Positions 1 to 8,174 of a stretch of DNA of 25,897 bases are shown piece by piece (position 1 is the first letter of the stretch; each line of letters starts with the position of its first letter). The notes under the pieces were generated by a model. The model did no database searches. It was not told the origin of the DNA and worked only from the letters and a program-made list of their open reading frames with translations. This DNA is from a bacterium (GTDB lineage: Bacteria > Bacillota > Clostridia > Christensenellales > UBA1242), in assembly GCA_024692805.1 (NCBI GenBank), contig JAILMD010000002.1, forward strand, positions 1 to 25,897, written 5' to 3'. Position numbers and translations under genes: made by a program.

Positions 1-3000
1 ACTAATGGAACTAAGACAATTAACGTTTATATCGCTCAAAGGTATTCAATTTCAACCGGAACGTTAACAAACTGCTCACGTAGTAACTCAGCAAGCTATG
101 CAGTTCACGGTTCAAGTTATTCAAATACTATAACAGCAACAAGCGGTTACTCAATGCCAACTGCAACAGCAACTAATGCAACATATTCTAGATCAAGTTC
201 AGCATCAAGAACAATAACTTATACGTTATCTCATTGCTCTAAGAATTCTGGCGCAACAACAAGCGTAACTTACTACGCAAGCGCAACGGTAACTCAAGAT
301 AGCGTAACTGCTAACATAACAATTCCTAACATTACTGCAACAAGCATTAGCGGAAGCGCAACAATAACAGCAGATACTGGTTACCATTTACCAGATAGCA
401 TAACAGTAACTAATGCAACAAAGTCTTGGACTAAGTCAAGTGGTGCATTAAGCCTAAGCGTTATAACTGGTAACGTAACAGTAACAATAACTGCTGAAGC
501 CAATGCGTTAACATTTAATGCGCAAACGCTTACGGCAGGGAAGTATAAAGTTGCTTATAGCCAAAGCTTTACTGGCGCTTCAAACGGTACCGGAACTTAC
601 ACTTACGCAACAACTTCTGTTACATATAACGGAAGCGCGCTTTCTGCAAGTGGCGGAACATATAATGGATTAAGTCAAAGCGGAACAACGATTAGCGGAA
701 CGCCAACCAAACCTGGAACCTATGTCTTCACCATAACGGCAACAGATAGTGGTTCAAGCGCAACGAAATCGGCTGCAATGACAATAACTATTAATAACCG
801 AAGCGTAACAATAACTGCTAAGGCTCAATCAATAACTTATGGTAACTCAATTTCATCAGCAACCAGCCAAGTAACAATTGGTGGTGATGGACTTGCAAGC
901 GGAGATAGCTTATCTAGCGTAACGCTTACTCCAAGCGCGTGGGCAGTTACCTCAAGCGGAACGATAACTCCAAGCGCAGCATCATTTAACGTTAGTTACT
1001 ATACAGTTTCAAGTTATGCAACCGGAACTTTAACAATAAGTAAACGTAGCATAACAATAACCGGTGCGAGTGCTAGTAAAGATTATGACGGAACAGCATT
1101 AACAAGCAACAGCGCAAGCATAACAAGCGGAAGCCTTGCTAGCTGGGATAGCGGAAGCTTAAGCGCAAGCGGAAGCCAAACTGCTGTTGGCTCATCAAAC
1201 AACGTTCCTTCAATAACGATAACTGGTAACTCAAGTCATGGTAATGGTGCTTCAAACGCGGGCAACTATACGATTACAACAGTTAACGGAACGTTAACCG
1301 TTAATGGAACAAGCGCAACAGTTAACATTAAAGTTGACGGAGGCGCATGGAGCGCAAGCTCAATTAAAGTTGACTTAAGCACAAGTTCTTCAAGCAATAA
1401 CGCAACTTACACAGCAACGGTTTCAAGCGGAAGCGCTGCAACGTTTAGCAATAAGCCAGCAGGAACATATTATGTTTATGTTGGTCAGAGCTCAAATGCT
1501 AAAACAACAATGGTTTATCTTGGAACTGTTTCTATGAGTAGTAGTGGTGGTTCAATAAACGCTAACTACTATAGCTTAACGCTTACGGCAAAAACTGGTA
1601 TTTCTTCAGTAAGCGGTGGCGGTTATTACCTAAGCGGACAAACTGCAACGATTAACGTAACAGGCTTTAATAATGGTTATGCATGGAACAGCGGAAGTAA
1701 GTGGACAACTGATGCTGCTGGTTCTAACTCAGCATTTACAGCTCAAAGCAATAACGTTACAATGAACGCTGCTAAATCTTATTACGCTTGGGCAGTTGCA
1801 ACAGGTTACACAATAACTTATAGCTATAGCAGTCCTTACTCTATTTCAGGCGGAACAACAAGTTATAATGTTGGAACAAGCGTAACTCTTGCAACACTTA
1901 GCAGAACAGGTTACACTGACTTTAAGTGGAAAGTAACAACAGCTGGCGGTAACTGGTCGCTTAATACTGAATATAACAGCGCTGCAGTTATTGGAACGGG
2001 AATGTATGGCAACGTAACCTTAACGGCTTACTCAAACGCACAAAGTTATACTGTAACATTAAACAAAGATCACAGTGACGATAGAAGTCAAAGGCCATGG
2101 ACTGCTGGAACAGCAAGTGTTACTGCAACTTATGATAGTAACATGCCAAGCGCAACTGCTCCAACAAGAACTGGCTATGCATTTGGCGGCTACTATGATG
2201 ACCATAATGGCGCAGGAACGCAATATTATACTTCTTCTATGGCAAGTGCAAGAACTTGGAATAAAACAAGCGCAACAACCCTTTACGCTAAATGGATTCC
2301 TAACAAGATAACAGTTTACATCTATAAAGATGGTTCGCCTTGGAATAATAGTGGAAGAACTGTCCAAATCGTTTGTGACACTAATAGTTTTGAATACTTT
2401 ACCATTACTAATCCTACTAGTTATGAAGTTGTGTTTGAAACGGGAGGTTTTGCTGATGATTCAGATCCTATTTGGGTTAAAAATGGAGATAATTCAGTTC
2501 ACATATCAAAATCTGGGAGTATTTTAACTACCGTTACTCTAGGAACTCTTACAATATATAATGATGCTTTGACAATAAGGGCAGACTATTACACGGTTAC
2601 TGCTAACAGGGGCGACACAACTAGAATTAGTGCAGTTAGTGGTAGTAATGTAGTCTTAAGCGGACAAACGGCTTCGCTTAGCGCATCAATCTCTAACTCA
2701 ACTATGTATAAATTCCAGAAGTGGACAACTTCTAACAGCTCAAGTGCAACAGCAGTTTCAACAAGCGCTTCATATAGCCCAACGATAACTGCTGCAACAA
2801 ACTATTATGCTTGGGGTGAAACAAAACCTCAATACACCGTAGACTTTAATGGTAATGGTGGTTCAGTTGTTGGAACTGATGAATTTACTGTTTATCAAGG
2901 TCAATCAGTTACTGCTCCTTCAGCAGCTAAAACTGTTTTAGGTAACACGACAACTGCAACCGGTTGGGGAACAACAAGTAACGCAACAACAAGTGTTGTT

Positions 3001-4233
3001 AGCCCAGGCGGAAGTTACACTCCAACTGCTTCAATAACGCTTTACGCAATTTACAACCCAGGAATAACGATAACTCTTAACAGAAACACTGGTGGAACAA
3101 ACCCAGCAACAGTTAGTATAGCTGCTAACGTTAACTGGAGCGGAAGTGGAACAAGCCAAACTATTACTAAAACGGTATTTAGTGGCGGAACTTATGGAAC
3201 ACTTCCAACTGGAAGCAACATAACCCCAACTAACACAACAAGTTATGTTTGGACATTCACTGGTTGGTATACTGCTGCGAGCGGTGGAACACAAGTTACA
3301 TCATCAACTTCGGCTCCATCAAGCGCAACAACAATTTACGCTCGCTGGACCAGGTCTCAAACATATGCAATTAAATTTTATTACCCAACAAGCAATGTAA
3401 CAAAAACTGTGACTTCAACTTATGCAACGGCTACTGGATCAGGTTACACAACCTTCTATGTTGCTAGAAGTTCTTCAGTTGCTCCTTCCGCCATGATTTC
3501 TTCCTTAACTTATTCAACTTATGGAAATAAGGGAAGCATATCTTATTGGACGATTAGCGGAAGTAATGGAGGAACGGGTTATGCTCATTCAACTGCAAGA
3601 ACTTGGTCGGCAGCAACTAATTTATATGCAGTATTCCAAAAAGAAGTTTTAACAATTACTGATAATAGTTCTACGCGTAAGTCATATACTGTTTATGGTT
3701 CTAACTCTGGAACTGGAACAGGATATACCTATGGAACATTTAGTGGACAAACCAATACAGTTTATACGTCAGTAACATTGGCAAACTACTCAAAGATTAC
3801 TATTCACACAACATATGATTCAATAACTGCTCAAACCAACTTAACAAAGAGTGGAACAAAACTATATATGAATATGGCAGCTTATCAGAGCGTTTCATTC
3901 ACTGGTGCTAGCTCGTCGGTTGTTCATTGCGAAATTTGGATAACGTTATCAGGAGATTATACTGGCGCACATCTTAACATTATTGCAACATGGAATGATG
4001 GTGCGGATTATGAACTTTGTTATGATCGTGATTATGATGAAAATGGCTATAACTATGCTCAATTTGAAGGAGATGCATTGCCACAATATTGGATTATAAC
4101 AACAGGAACTGGCATAGGATATGTTGATAGCATAACGGGCGGCACAGCACAAGTTTATGTTGGCGAAGAAGTTGACGTTAGTCCATCAAGCAATACGGTT
4201 TACATAACACTTTACTGTACTGGATCGCTATAA
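1..4233 (+). CDS. Giant secreted/surface repeat protein with Ig-like, MBG/YDG-like and InlB-type repeats (5' partial)
   Basis: The frame is open from the first base of the window, so the start and any signal peptide lie upstream; 1410 residues are visible. The protein is very rich in Ser, Thr, Gly, Ala, Asn and Tyr. Approximate domain order by nucleotide: two tandem related beta modules (1-500), a putative-Ig-like domain (510-795), an MBG-like domain (800-1045), a YDG-like domain with KDYDGTAL (1045-1300), a duplicated two-part module (1321-1800 and 2308-2817), and InlB B-repeat/Flg_new-like units ending in LYAKW, LYAIY, IYARW and LYAVF (2047-2307, 2833-3060, 3064-3354, 3361-3640). A non-repetitive, more acidic C-terminus follows. 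No LPXTG motif, hydrophobic tail or SLH domain is seen at the C-terminus, so attachment is unknown. Such proteins are usually extracellular adhesin-like stalks; the ligand cannot be inferred. Domain names are from pattern recognition, not a profile search. Confidence 0.85.
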   Translation, partial: TNGTKTINVYIAQRYSISTGTLTNCSRSNSASYAVHGSSYSNTITATSGYSMPTATATNATYSRSSSASRTITYTLSHCSKNSGATTSVTYYASATVTQDSVTANITIPNITATSISGSATITADTGYHLPDSITVTNATKSWTKSSGALSLSVITGNVTVTITAEANALTFNAQTLTAGKYKVAYSQSFTGASNGTGTYTYATTSVTYNGSALSASGGTYNGLSQSGTTISGTPTKPGTYVFTITATDSGSSATKSAAMTITINNRSVTITAKAQSITYGNSISSATSQVTIGGDGLASGDSLSSVTLTPSAWAVTSSGTITPSAASFNVSYYTVSSYATGTLTISKRSITITGASASKDYDGTALTSNSASITSGSLASWDSGSLSASGSQTAVGSSNNVPSITITGNSSHGNGASNAGNYTITTVNGTLTVNGTSATVNIKVDGGAWSASSIKVDLSTSSSSNNATYTATVSSGSAATFSNKPAGTYYVYVGQSSNAKTTMVYLGTVSMSSSGGSINANYYSLTLTAKTGISSVSGGGYYLSGQTATINVTGFNNGYAWNSGSKWTTDAAGSNSAFTAQSNNVTMNAAKSYYAWAVATGYTITYSYSSPYSISGGTTSYNVGTSVTLATLSRTGYTDFKWKVTTAGGNWSLNTEYNSAAVIGTGMYGNVTLTAYSNAQSYTVTLNKDHSDDRSQRPWTAGTASVTATYDSNMPSATAPTRTGYAFGGYYDDHNGAGTQYYTSSMASARTWNKTSATTLYAKWIPNKITVYIYKDGSPWNNSGRTVQIVCDTNSFEYFTITNPTSYEVVFETGGFADDSDPIWVKNGDNSVHISKSGSILTTVTLGTLTIYNDALTIRADYYTVTANRGDTTRISAVSGSNVVLSGQTASLSASISNSTMYKFQKWTTSNSSSATAVSTSASYSPTITAATNYYAWGETKPQYTVDFNGNGGSVVGTDEFTVYQGQSVTAPSAAKTVLGNTTTATGWGTTSNATTSVVSPGGSYTPTASITLYAIYNPGITITLNRNTGGTNPATVSIAANVNWSGSGTSQTITKTVFSGGTYGTLPTGSNITPTNTTSYVWTFTGWYTAASGGTQVTSSTSAPSSATTIYARWTRSQTYAIKFYYPTSNVTKTVTSTYATATGSGYTTFYVARSSSVAPSAMISSLTYSTYGNKGSISYWTISGSNGGTGYAHSTARTWSAATNLYAVFQKEVLTITDNSSTRKSYTVYGSNSGTGTGYTYGTFSGQTNTVYTSVTLANYSKITIHTTYDSITAQTNLTKSGTKLYMNMAAYQSVSFTGASSSVVHCEIWITLSGDYTGAHLNIIATWNDGADYELCYDRDYDENGYNYAQFEGDALPQYWIITTGTGIGYVDSITGGTAQVYVGEEVDVSPSSNTVYITLYCTGSL
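1321..1800 (+). repeat. Copy 1 of a two-part protein module in the surface protein
   Basis: This stretch encodes a V-x-I-x-x-DG-x-x-W subdomain followed by a second subdomain with N-YY-x-x-T, IS-x-VSG, LSGQTA, KWTT and YYAWA. The same order of landmarks recurs at 2308-2817. Similarity is at protein level; the DNA has diverged. Serine is mostly encoded by AGC here. Confidence 0.6.
2308..2817 (+). repeat. Copy 2 of the two-part protein module in the surface protein
   Basis: This stretch repeats the landmarks of the module at 1321-1800: V-x-I-x-x-DG-x-x-W, then D-YY-x-x-T, IS-x-VSG, LSGQTA, KWTT and YYAWG. Its first part (2308-2583) contains no AGC triplet in any frame, whereas copy 1 uses AGC heavily, so the two copies differ clearly in composition. 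Confidence 0.6.
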
Positions 4234-4285
4234 TTTAAATCAAGATTTAGTTAAACCTTCACAAAACTAAATATTGAAAAACAAT

Positions 4286-4320
4286 AACAAAAAAGGCACA
4301 TGAATCGTGCCTTTTTTGTT
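4286..4320 (+). terminator. Rho-independent terminator of the surface-protein gene
   Basis: The GGCAC/GTGCC core (4295-4299 with 4307-4311) is extended by an A-run pairing with a T-run, giving a stem of about 14 bp with a 7-nt loop (4300-4306). The T-run is 4312-4317. It begins 52 nt after the stop codon. Confidence 0.9.
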
Positions 4321-4336
4321 GTTTAATAATAAAAAA

Positions 4337-4366
4337 CATCTTCCTTGCAAAAACTAATGGAAGATG
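4337..4366 (+). promoter_or_regulatory. Hairpin enclosing the start codon of the ger operon
   Basis: CATCTTCC (4337-4344) and GGAAGATG (4359-4366) form a perfect 8-bp inverted repeat with a 14-nt loop. The right arm contains both the only SD-like GGAAG and the ATG of gerAA. If the transcript starts upstream of 4337, the start site could be masked. I could not identify a convincing sigma-G, sigma-F or sigma-A promoter in the 130-bp gap, so the transcription start is unknown. Confidence 0.4.
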
Positions 4367-5839
4367 ATAACAAACGAGGTTGAAAAGCAGTTTTCAAAAC
4401 TTAATGACATTAATATTAGGGAAATTGATGCCGGCGGGGTTAGGGTTAGGCTTTATTTTATTGAATGTTTAATTGATAAAAACCTTATTGCCGGCGGAGT
4501 TATTAAGCCAATTATTGAAAGCGCAGATAAGTTAAAGGCGCATGGCGATAAACTTGATTTTCTTATTTCAACGGTTATAAGCGCGCCCAAAACTGAAAGA
4601 ATTGGGGCAAGCGAGGCGCTATCTAAAATTTTAGCAGGAAATTGCGTTATTGCGGTTGAAGATGAAAGCGAACTTATTTCGGTTTGTTTACAGGGCTATC
4701 AAACGAGGGGAATAACCGAGCCACCAACCAACTCTGTTTTAAAGGGACCAAGGGAAGGGTTTGTTGAAGACCTTAACGTTAACATTAGTTTAATAAGAAG
4801 GCGTCTTCAAACGCCTGACCTTCATATTTTCACAACGCTTATTGGGCGAAAAAGCCAAACGAAAGTTGCGCTTGTTTATCTTGCTAGTTGCGTTAGCCCA
4901 CAAGTTTTAAGAGAACTTAAGAAAAGGCTTAACAAAATTGATATTGACGGCGTTACGGCGTCTTACTATATTGAAAGCCTAATTAGGAATAATTCTGGCA
5001 AACTTTTCAGGCAGGTTGGAAGCACAGAGAAGCCAGATATTGCCATGGCGAAGATCTTAGAGGGGCGAATTGCAATTATTGTTGACGGAACCCCCATTGT
5101 TTTAAGTGTTCCTTATGTTTTTCTTGAAGATTTGCAGAGCAGTGACGATTATTATATGCACCCCGCACGAGCGAGCATGGTTAGAATTATGCGCTTTCTT
5201 GGGCTTATTTTGGGCGTTTTACTTCCGGGGCTTTATGTTGCGCTTGAAAGTTTTCATTATCGCATTTTGCCCATTGATTTTCTTTTGAGCCTTCTTTCAA
5301 GCATTTACGCCATTAGTTTTCCGCCACTTATTGAAATTTTATTTGTTTTGTTTCTTTTTGAAATATTAAACGAGGCCAGCATAAGAATGCCGAAATATCT
5401 TGGCATGGCGCTTTCAATTATTGGGGCGCTTGTTTTAGGCGACGAGGCGGTTAAGGCAGGGGTTATAACGCCACCAAGCATTATTGTTGTTGCCATTAGC
5501 GGAATTTGCCTTTATATTGTTCCTGATCAAACACCAATAATGAGCTTGATGAGAATATTGTTTACCTTGCTTGGTGGTTTTGCCGGCTTTTTTGGGGTTG
5601 TAATGGGCTTAATTTTCTTTGTTGGATATTTATCTAGCATAAACAACTTTGGGGCGCCCTTGATGGCTCCTTTCGCGCCAAAAGTTAATTCTGACCTTAA
5701 AGATGGGTTAATAAAATCGTCAACCAAACAAATGATAACGCGCCCAATGAGTTTTCCAAACCGAAACAGGGTTAGGCAAGCGCCGCGCTCAGCCGCCCAG
5801 GCAAAGGATATTTTAGGCAAGGGGAAAAGCAATGGTTAG
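4364..5839 (+). CDS. gerAA: Spore germinant receptor subunit A (GerA family, GerAA-like)
   Basis: 491 residues, the usual size for GerAA-type proteins. The family's soluble N-terminal half is followed by a membrane half. Visible landmarks are the PREGFVEDLNVNISLIRRRL block near residues 128-147, which matches the strongly conserved GP+EaF-E-l--N--LiRrRi signature, the EGR-A-IVDGTP block near 233-243, and several hydrophobic segments between about 275 and 430. The lysine/arginine-rich C-terminal tail is probably cytoplasmic. Known role of the family: with GerB and GerC subunits it forms an inner-spore-membrane receptor that senses germinants. ATG 4364 is the only reasonable start because a stop codon (TAA 4355-4357) lies just upstream in frame; it has no canonical spaced SD. 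The gene overlaps gerAB by 8 nt. The ligand is not predictable. Confidence 0.93.
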   Translation: MITNEVEKQFSKLNDINIREIDAGGVRVRLYFIECLIDKNLIAGGVIKPIIESADKLKAHGDKLDFLISTVISAPKTERIGASEALSKILAGNCVIAVEDESELISVCLQGYQTRGITEPPTNSVLKGPREGFVEDLNVNISLIRRRLQTPDLHIFTTLIGRKSQTKVALVYLASCVSPQVLRELKKRLNKIDIDGVTASYYIESLIRNNSGKLFRQVGSTEKPDIAMAKILEGRIAIIVDGTPIVLSVPYVFLEDLQSSDDYYMHPARASMVRIMRFLGLILGVLLPGLYVALESFHYRILPIDFLLSLLSSIYAISFPPLIEILFVLFLFEILNEASIRMPKYLGMALSIIGALVLGDEAVKAGVITPPSIIVVAISGICLYIVPDQTPIMSLMRILFTLLGGFAGFFGVVMGLIFFVGYLSSINNFGAPLMAPFAPKVNSDLKDGLIKSSTKQMITRPMSFPNRNRVRQAPRSAAQAKDILGKGKSNG

Positions 5840-6932
5840 CAAAAGGCAGGCGATTTTAATTGTTTTAATAGTTTTAATTGCAACCAAGTTTGAGAGGTTG
5901 CCGAGCCTTATTAGCCTAACGCTTATGCAAGACGGCATAATTTTACTTATTGTTTTAGGAATTTTAGATGTTTTATTTTTAGGGTTTGCGCTTAACTTTT
6001 TCAACGAGTTTAACGATAGGGGTGATTTATATAATCTAGCGAGCGAGAGTTGGGGCAAAGGCGGGGCAAAGGTTTTATATTTTATTCTCTTTTGTTATTT
6101 GATTGTTGTTGCTGTTTTGCCGTTTGAATCAGTCCACGATTTTTTCGCAAATAACTTGTTTAATGAGTTAAATTATGCGCTTTTTGGGCTAATTTTCTTA
6201 ATAACTGTTGTTTTTTTTGCAAATAAAGGGCTAAAAACGCTTGGGCGAACGATTGAGATTTTTTCGCTTTTAATCTTTATTAGCCTAGCCTTTATTCTTG
6301 TTATAGGCTTAATGACGGGCGATTTAACCAATATTTTGCCACTTAACAATTCTTCGTTTAGCGTTTTTGTTAGTGAGTTTGCGCGTGACACTTTATGGTT
6401 TGGCTCGTTTTGGATTATGTTTTTGCTAACAGGAAAGGTTAAATTGCAGAAAAATGATAAAATTACTTTAAATTTAATTATTCCTTATGCAGTTTTTTGC
6501 GTTTTTGTTATTCCGGGCTTTTATTTAGGCTTTTATTCAATTTATAACAACCTTGCTGGATACCAAACTAACGCTATTAGCGCAATAACACAGTTTGCTT
6601 TTTTAAACCTTGATTTGGGAAGGGTTGACTGGTTTTTAGTTCTTTTTGAACAGGTTTCAACGATTATTTCAACTGCTATTTATATTTATTTAGCTGGCGT
6701 TTGTTTTTGCAGGGTTTTTAATATAAAAAAAGAGCAAATTGTTGAATTTATTATTGGGTTAGCATTGTTTTTATTAGATGTTTTTGTTTTCAAAGAGATA
6801 AACACTTCGGCGTTAAATTTTAGAGAGATAACACATTATTTTTGCATTTTTGTTAATTATTTGCTTCCTTTTGCGATTATTTTAACATTTAAACGTAAAA
6901 AGCAGGATAAAAGGAGCAAGGCGTATGTTTAG
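5832..6932 (+). CDS. gerAB: Spore germinant receptor subunit B (GerAB/APC-superfamily permease-like)
   Basis: 366 residues, almost entirely hydrophobic helices with short polar loops, as expected for the GerAB family of about ten membrane spans related to amino-acid/polyamine/organocation transporters. The N-terminus begins directly with a membrane segment (residues about 7-17), and the chain ends in a basic tail (KRKKQDKRSK). In characterised receptors this subunit binds the small-molecule germinant and contacts the A and C subunits. Start ATG 5832 overlaps the gerAA stop in the 8-nt string ATGGTTAG, and an AGGGG sequence lies 9-14 nt upstream, so translation is probably coupled. Assignment rests on topology and gene order more than on sharp motifs. 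Confidence 0.88.
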   Translation: MVSKRQAILIVLIVLIATKFERLPSLISLTLMQDGIILLIVLGILDVLFLGFALNFFNEFNDRGDLYNLASESWGKGGAKVLYFILFCYLIVVAVLPFESVHDFFANNLFNELNYALFGLIFLITVVFFANKGLKTLGRTIEIFSLLIFISLAFILVIGLMTGDLTNILPLNNSSFSVFVSEFARDTLWFGSFWIMFLLTGKVKLQKNDKITLNLIIPYAVFCVFVIPGFYLGFYSIYNNLAGYQTNAISAITQFAFLNLDLGRVDWFLVLFEQVSTIISTAIYIYLAGVCFCRVFNIKKEQIVEFIIGLALFLLDVFVFKEINTSALNFREITHYFCIFVNYLLPFAIILTFKRKKQDKRSKAYV

Positions 6933-8133
6933 GTTTTTCTCACGCCACGCCTGGATTTTTGCAGTAATTTTTTTGCTTATTCTTTTTCCCGTTTCTTTAA
7001 CGAGCCAAGCGCGTCTTAATAACCGCGCGCTTATAACGGGGCTTGCTATTGATAAAAATGAAAGCGGGTATGTTGTTACGGCCCAAATTGCAAGGCCACT
7101 TTCTTCAAGAGAGGCGAGCGGAGAATCGGCGGTTTTAGATTTTGTTAGCGAAAGCGGAAGTTCTGTTACTGAATGTGTTAAGAAAATAACTTTTGAAATT
7201 GGCGAAATTGCTGGCCTTAGCCACACTAATTTTATTATTTTAAGCAAGGCAGTTTTAGAAGATAATGCTATTAAGGCGCTTGATTATTTTTTAAGAGATT
7301 TACAGATTCCAACGAGCGTTATGATTGTTTACTCAAAAGGCAACGCTAAAGACGTTATGGCCAAAACGAGCGACCTTGACCTTAGCGTTTCATTAGGGCT
7401 TCAAAAGGTTTTTATGTTTAAAGAAGAAGCCCTCAGCACGCTTATGGTTCCGCTTCAAAATTTTATTGATGACGCCTTTAACCCAAGCGCTTTTTCGATT
7501 TTACCGGAACTTGATATAACCACTGAGGAAACTAGTTCTTCAGGCCAAAGTGATGATAAAAGCAAATCTGTTGGAAAGGGAAGAATTAAATATTTCACGC
7601 CCTTTGCAATTTTTAAAAATGGTAAGTTTTTAGGCGAGATTAATAACGAAAATGAGATAAGAGCATTCCTTTTAGCAAAGGCAAAAAATTCGCACCAATT
7701 TAACCTTGTTATTGATGGGGTTAATGATGATGTTTATAATAACGCTAGCGTTGGAGTTAGGGTTAGCGATAAAAATGTTAAAATGGCCGTAAGTTTGGGC
7801 GAAAAGCCAACTCTTAACCTGAATATTATGCTTGACAAAGTAAAGCTTTTAGAGGTTAATAATAACGCCATATTAAGTGGCGCTTATATTGCCCAAAAAC
7901 CATACCTAACTAAAACACTTGAAAGGGCAATAGCCTGCCAATTAGAAAATGATTTGAAAATTGTTTTTAATAAAACAAAAGTCATTGGCGCTGACGTTTT
8001 TGGCTTTGCTGATTTTGCTTATAAATTTAACCATAAAGAATGGGGCGAGTTTATAAACTCAATTCCTAATGCTGATGATTATTTAAACTATGTTGATTTT
8101 AATGTTAAAGTTGAAGTTTCTAGTTTTATTTAG
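6925..8133 (+). CDS. gerAC: Spore germinant receptor subunit C (Ger(x)C family), lacking the lipobox cysteine
   Basis: 402 residues. The N-terminus has basic residues, a hydrophobic stretch (about 10-25) and then SLTSQARLNNRALITGLAID, which lines up with the family start LxGCWDrrEindlaiv-giGiD. Where lipoproteins carry the acylated cysteine, this protein has Gln28, and there is no cysteine anywhere in the first 60 residues. The mature part shows the domain 1-3 pattern of Ger(x)C proteins, including the ESGSSVTECVKKITFEIGEIAGLSHTNF region that matches the typical hh--h-+hIvis- block. It ends with a segment like the conserved C-terminal helix-sheet domain (FADFAYKFNHKEW). The ATG lies in ATGTTTAG, overlapping the gerAB stop by 8 nt, with AAGGAGC upstream. 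It may be held by an uncleaved signal anchor rather than lipid. Confidence 0.88.
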   Translation: MFRFFSRHAWIFAVIFLLILFPVSLTSQARLNNRALITGLAIDKNESGYVVTAQIARPLSSREASGESAVLDFVSESGSSVTECVKKITFEIGEIAGLSHTNFIILSKAVLEDNAIKALDYFLRDLQIPTSVMIVYSKGNAKDVMAKTSDLDLSVSLGLQKVFMFKEEALSTLMVPLQNFIDDAFNPSAFSILPELDITTEETSSSGQSDDKSKSVGKGRIKYFTPFAIFKNGKFLGEINNENEIRAFLLAKAKNSHQFNLVIDGVNDDVYNNASVGVRVSDKNVKMAVSLGEKPTLNLNIMLDKVKLLEVNNNAILSGAYIAQKPYLTKTLERAIACQLENDLKIVFNKTKVIGADVFGFADFAYKFNHKEWGEFINSIPNADDYLNYVDFNVKVEVSSFI

Positions 8134-8142
8134 GCAACAAAA

Positions 8143-8173
8143 AACCAACCCAATCGGGTTGGTTAATTTTTTT
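8143..8173. terminator. Bidirectional terminator between gerAC and the P-type ATPase gene
   Basis: AACCAACCC (8143-8151) pairs with GGGTTGGTT (8156-8164) around a 4-nt loop. On the + strand it is followed by AATTTTTTT; on the minus strand it is followed by the complement of an A-run, another T-rich tail. It serves both convergent genes, which end 9 nt upstream (+) and at 8175 (minus). Confidence 0.9.
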
Positions 8174-8174
8174 A

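Noticed and set aside
1..2300. Recurrent short DNA strings that look like a direct-repeat array
   Set aside because: They are irregularly spaced, in frame and encode Ser-Ala-Thr-type beta strands; there are no uniform repeats and spacers, so this is not a CRISPR array.
2059..2367. Minus-strand open frame within the surface protein gene, and similar ones at 3031-3294 and 3949-4152
   Set aside because: They are shadows of a low-complexity Ser/Thr-rich gene: Cys- and Ser-rich translations, no ribosome binding site and no family resemblance.
4286..4363. Sigma-G-like promoter before gerAA
   Set aside because: Some AT-rich near matches exist (TGAATC at 4301 and TAATAAT at 4324), but they overlap the terminator and fit the consensus poorly.
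4437..4450. Telomere-like GGTTAGGGTTAGG string
   Set aside because: It is just Val-Arg-Val-Arg codons inside gerAA, only two units long, in a genome rich in GTTAG words.
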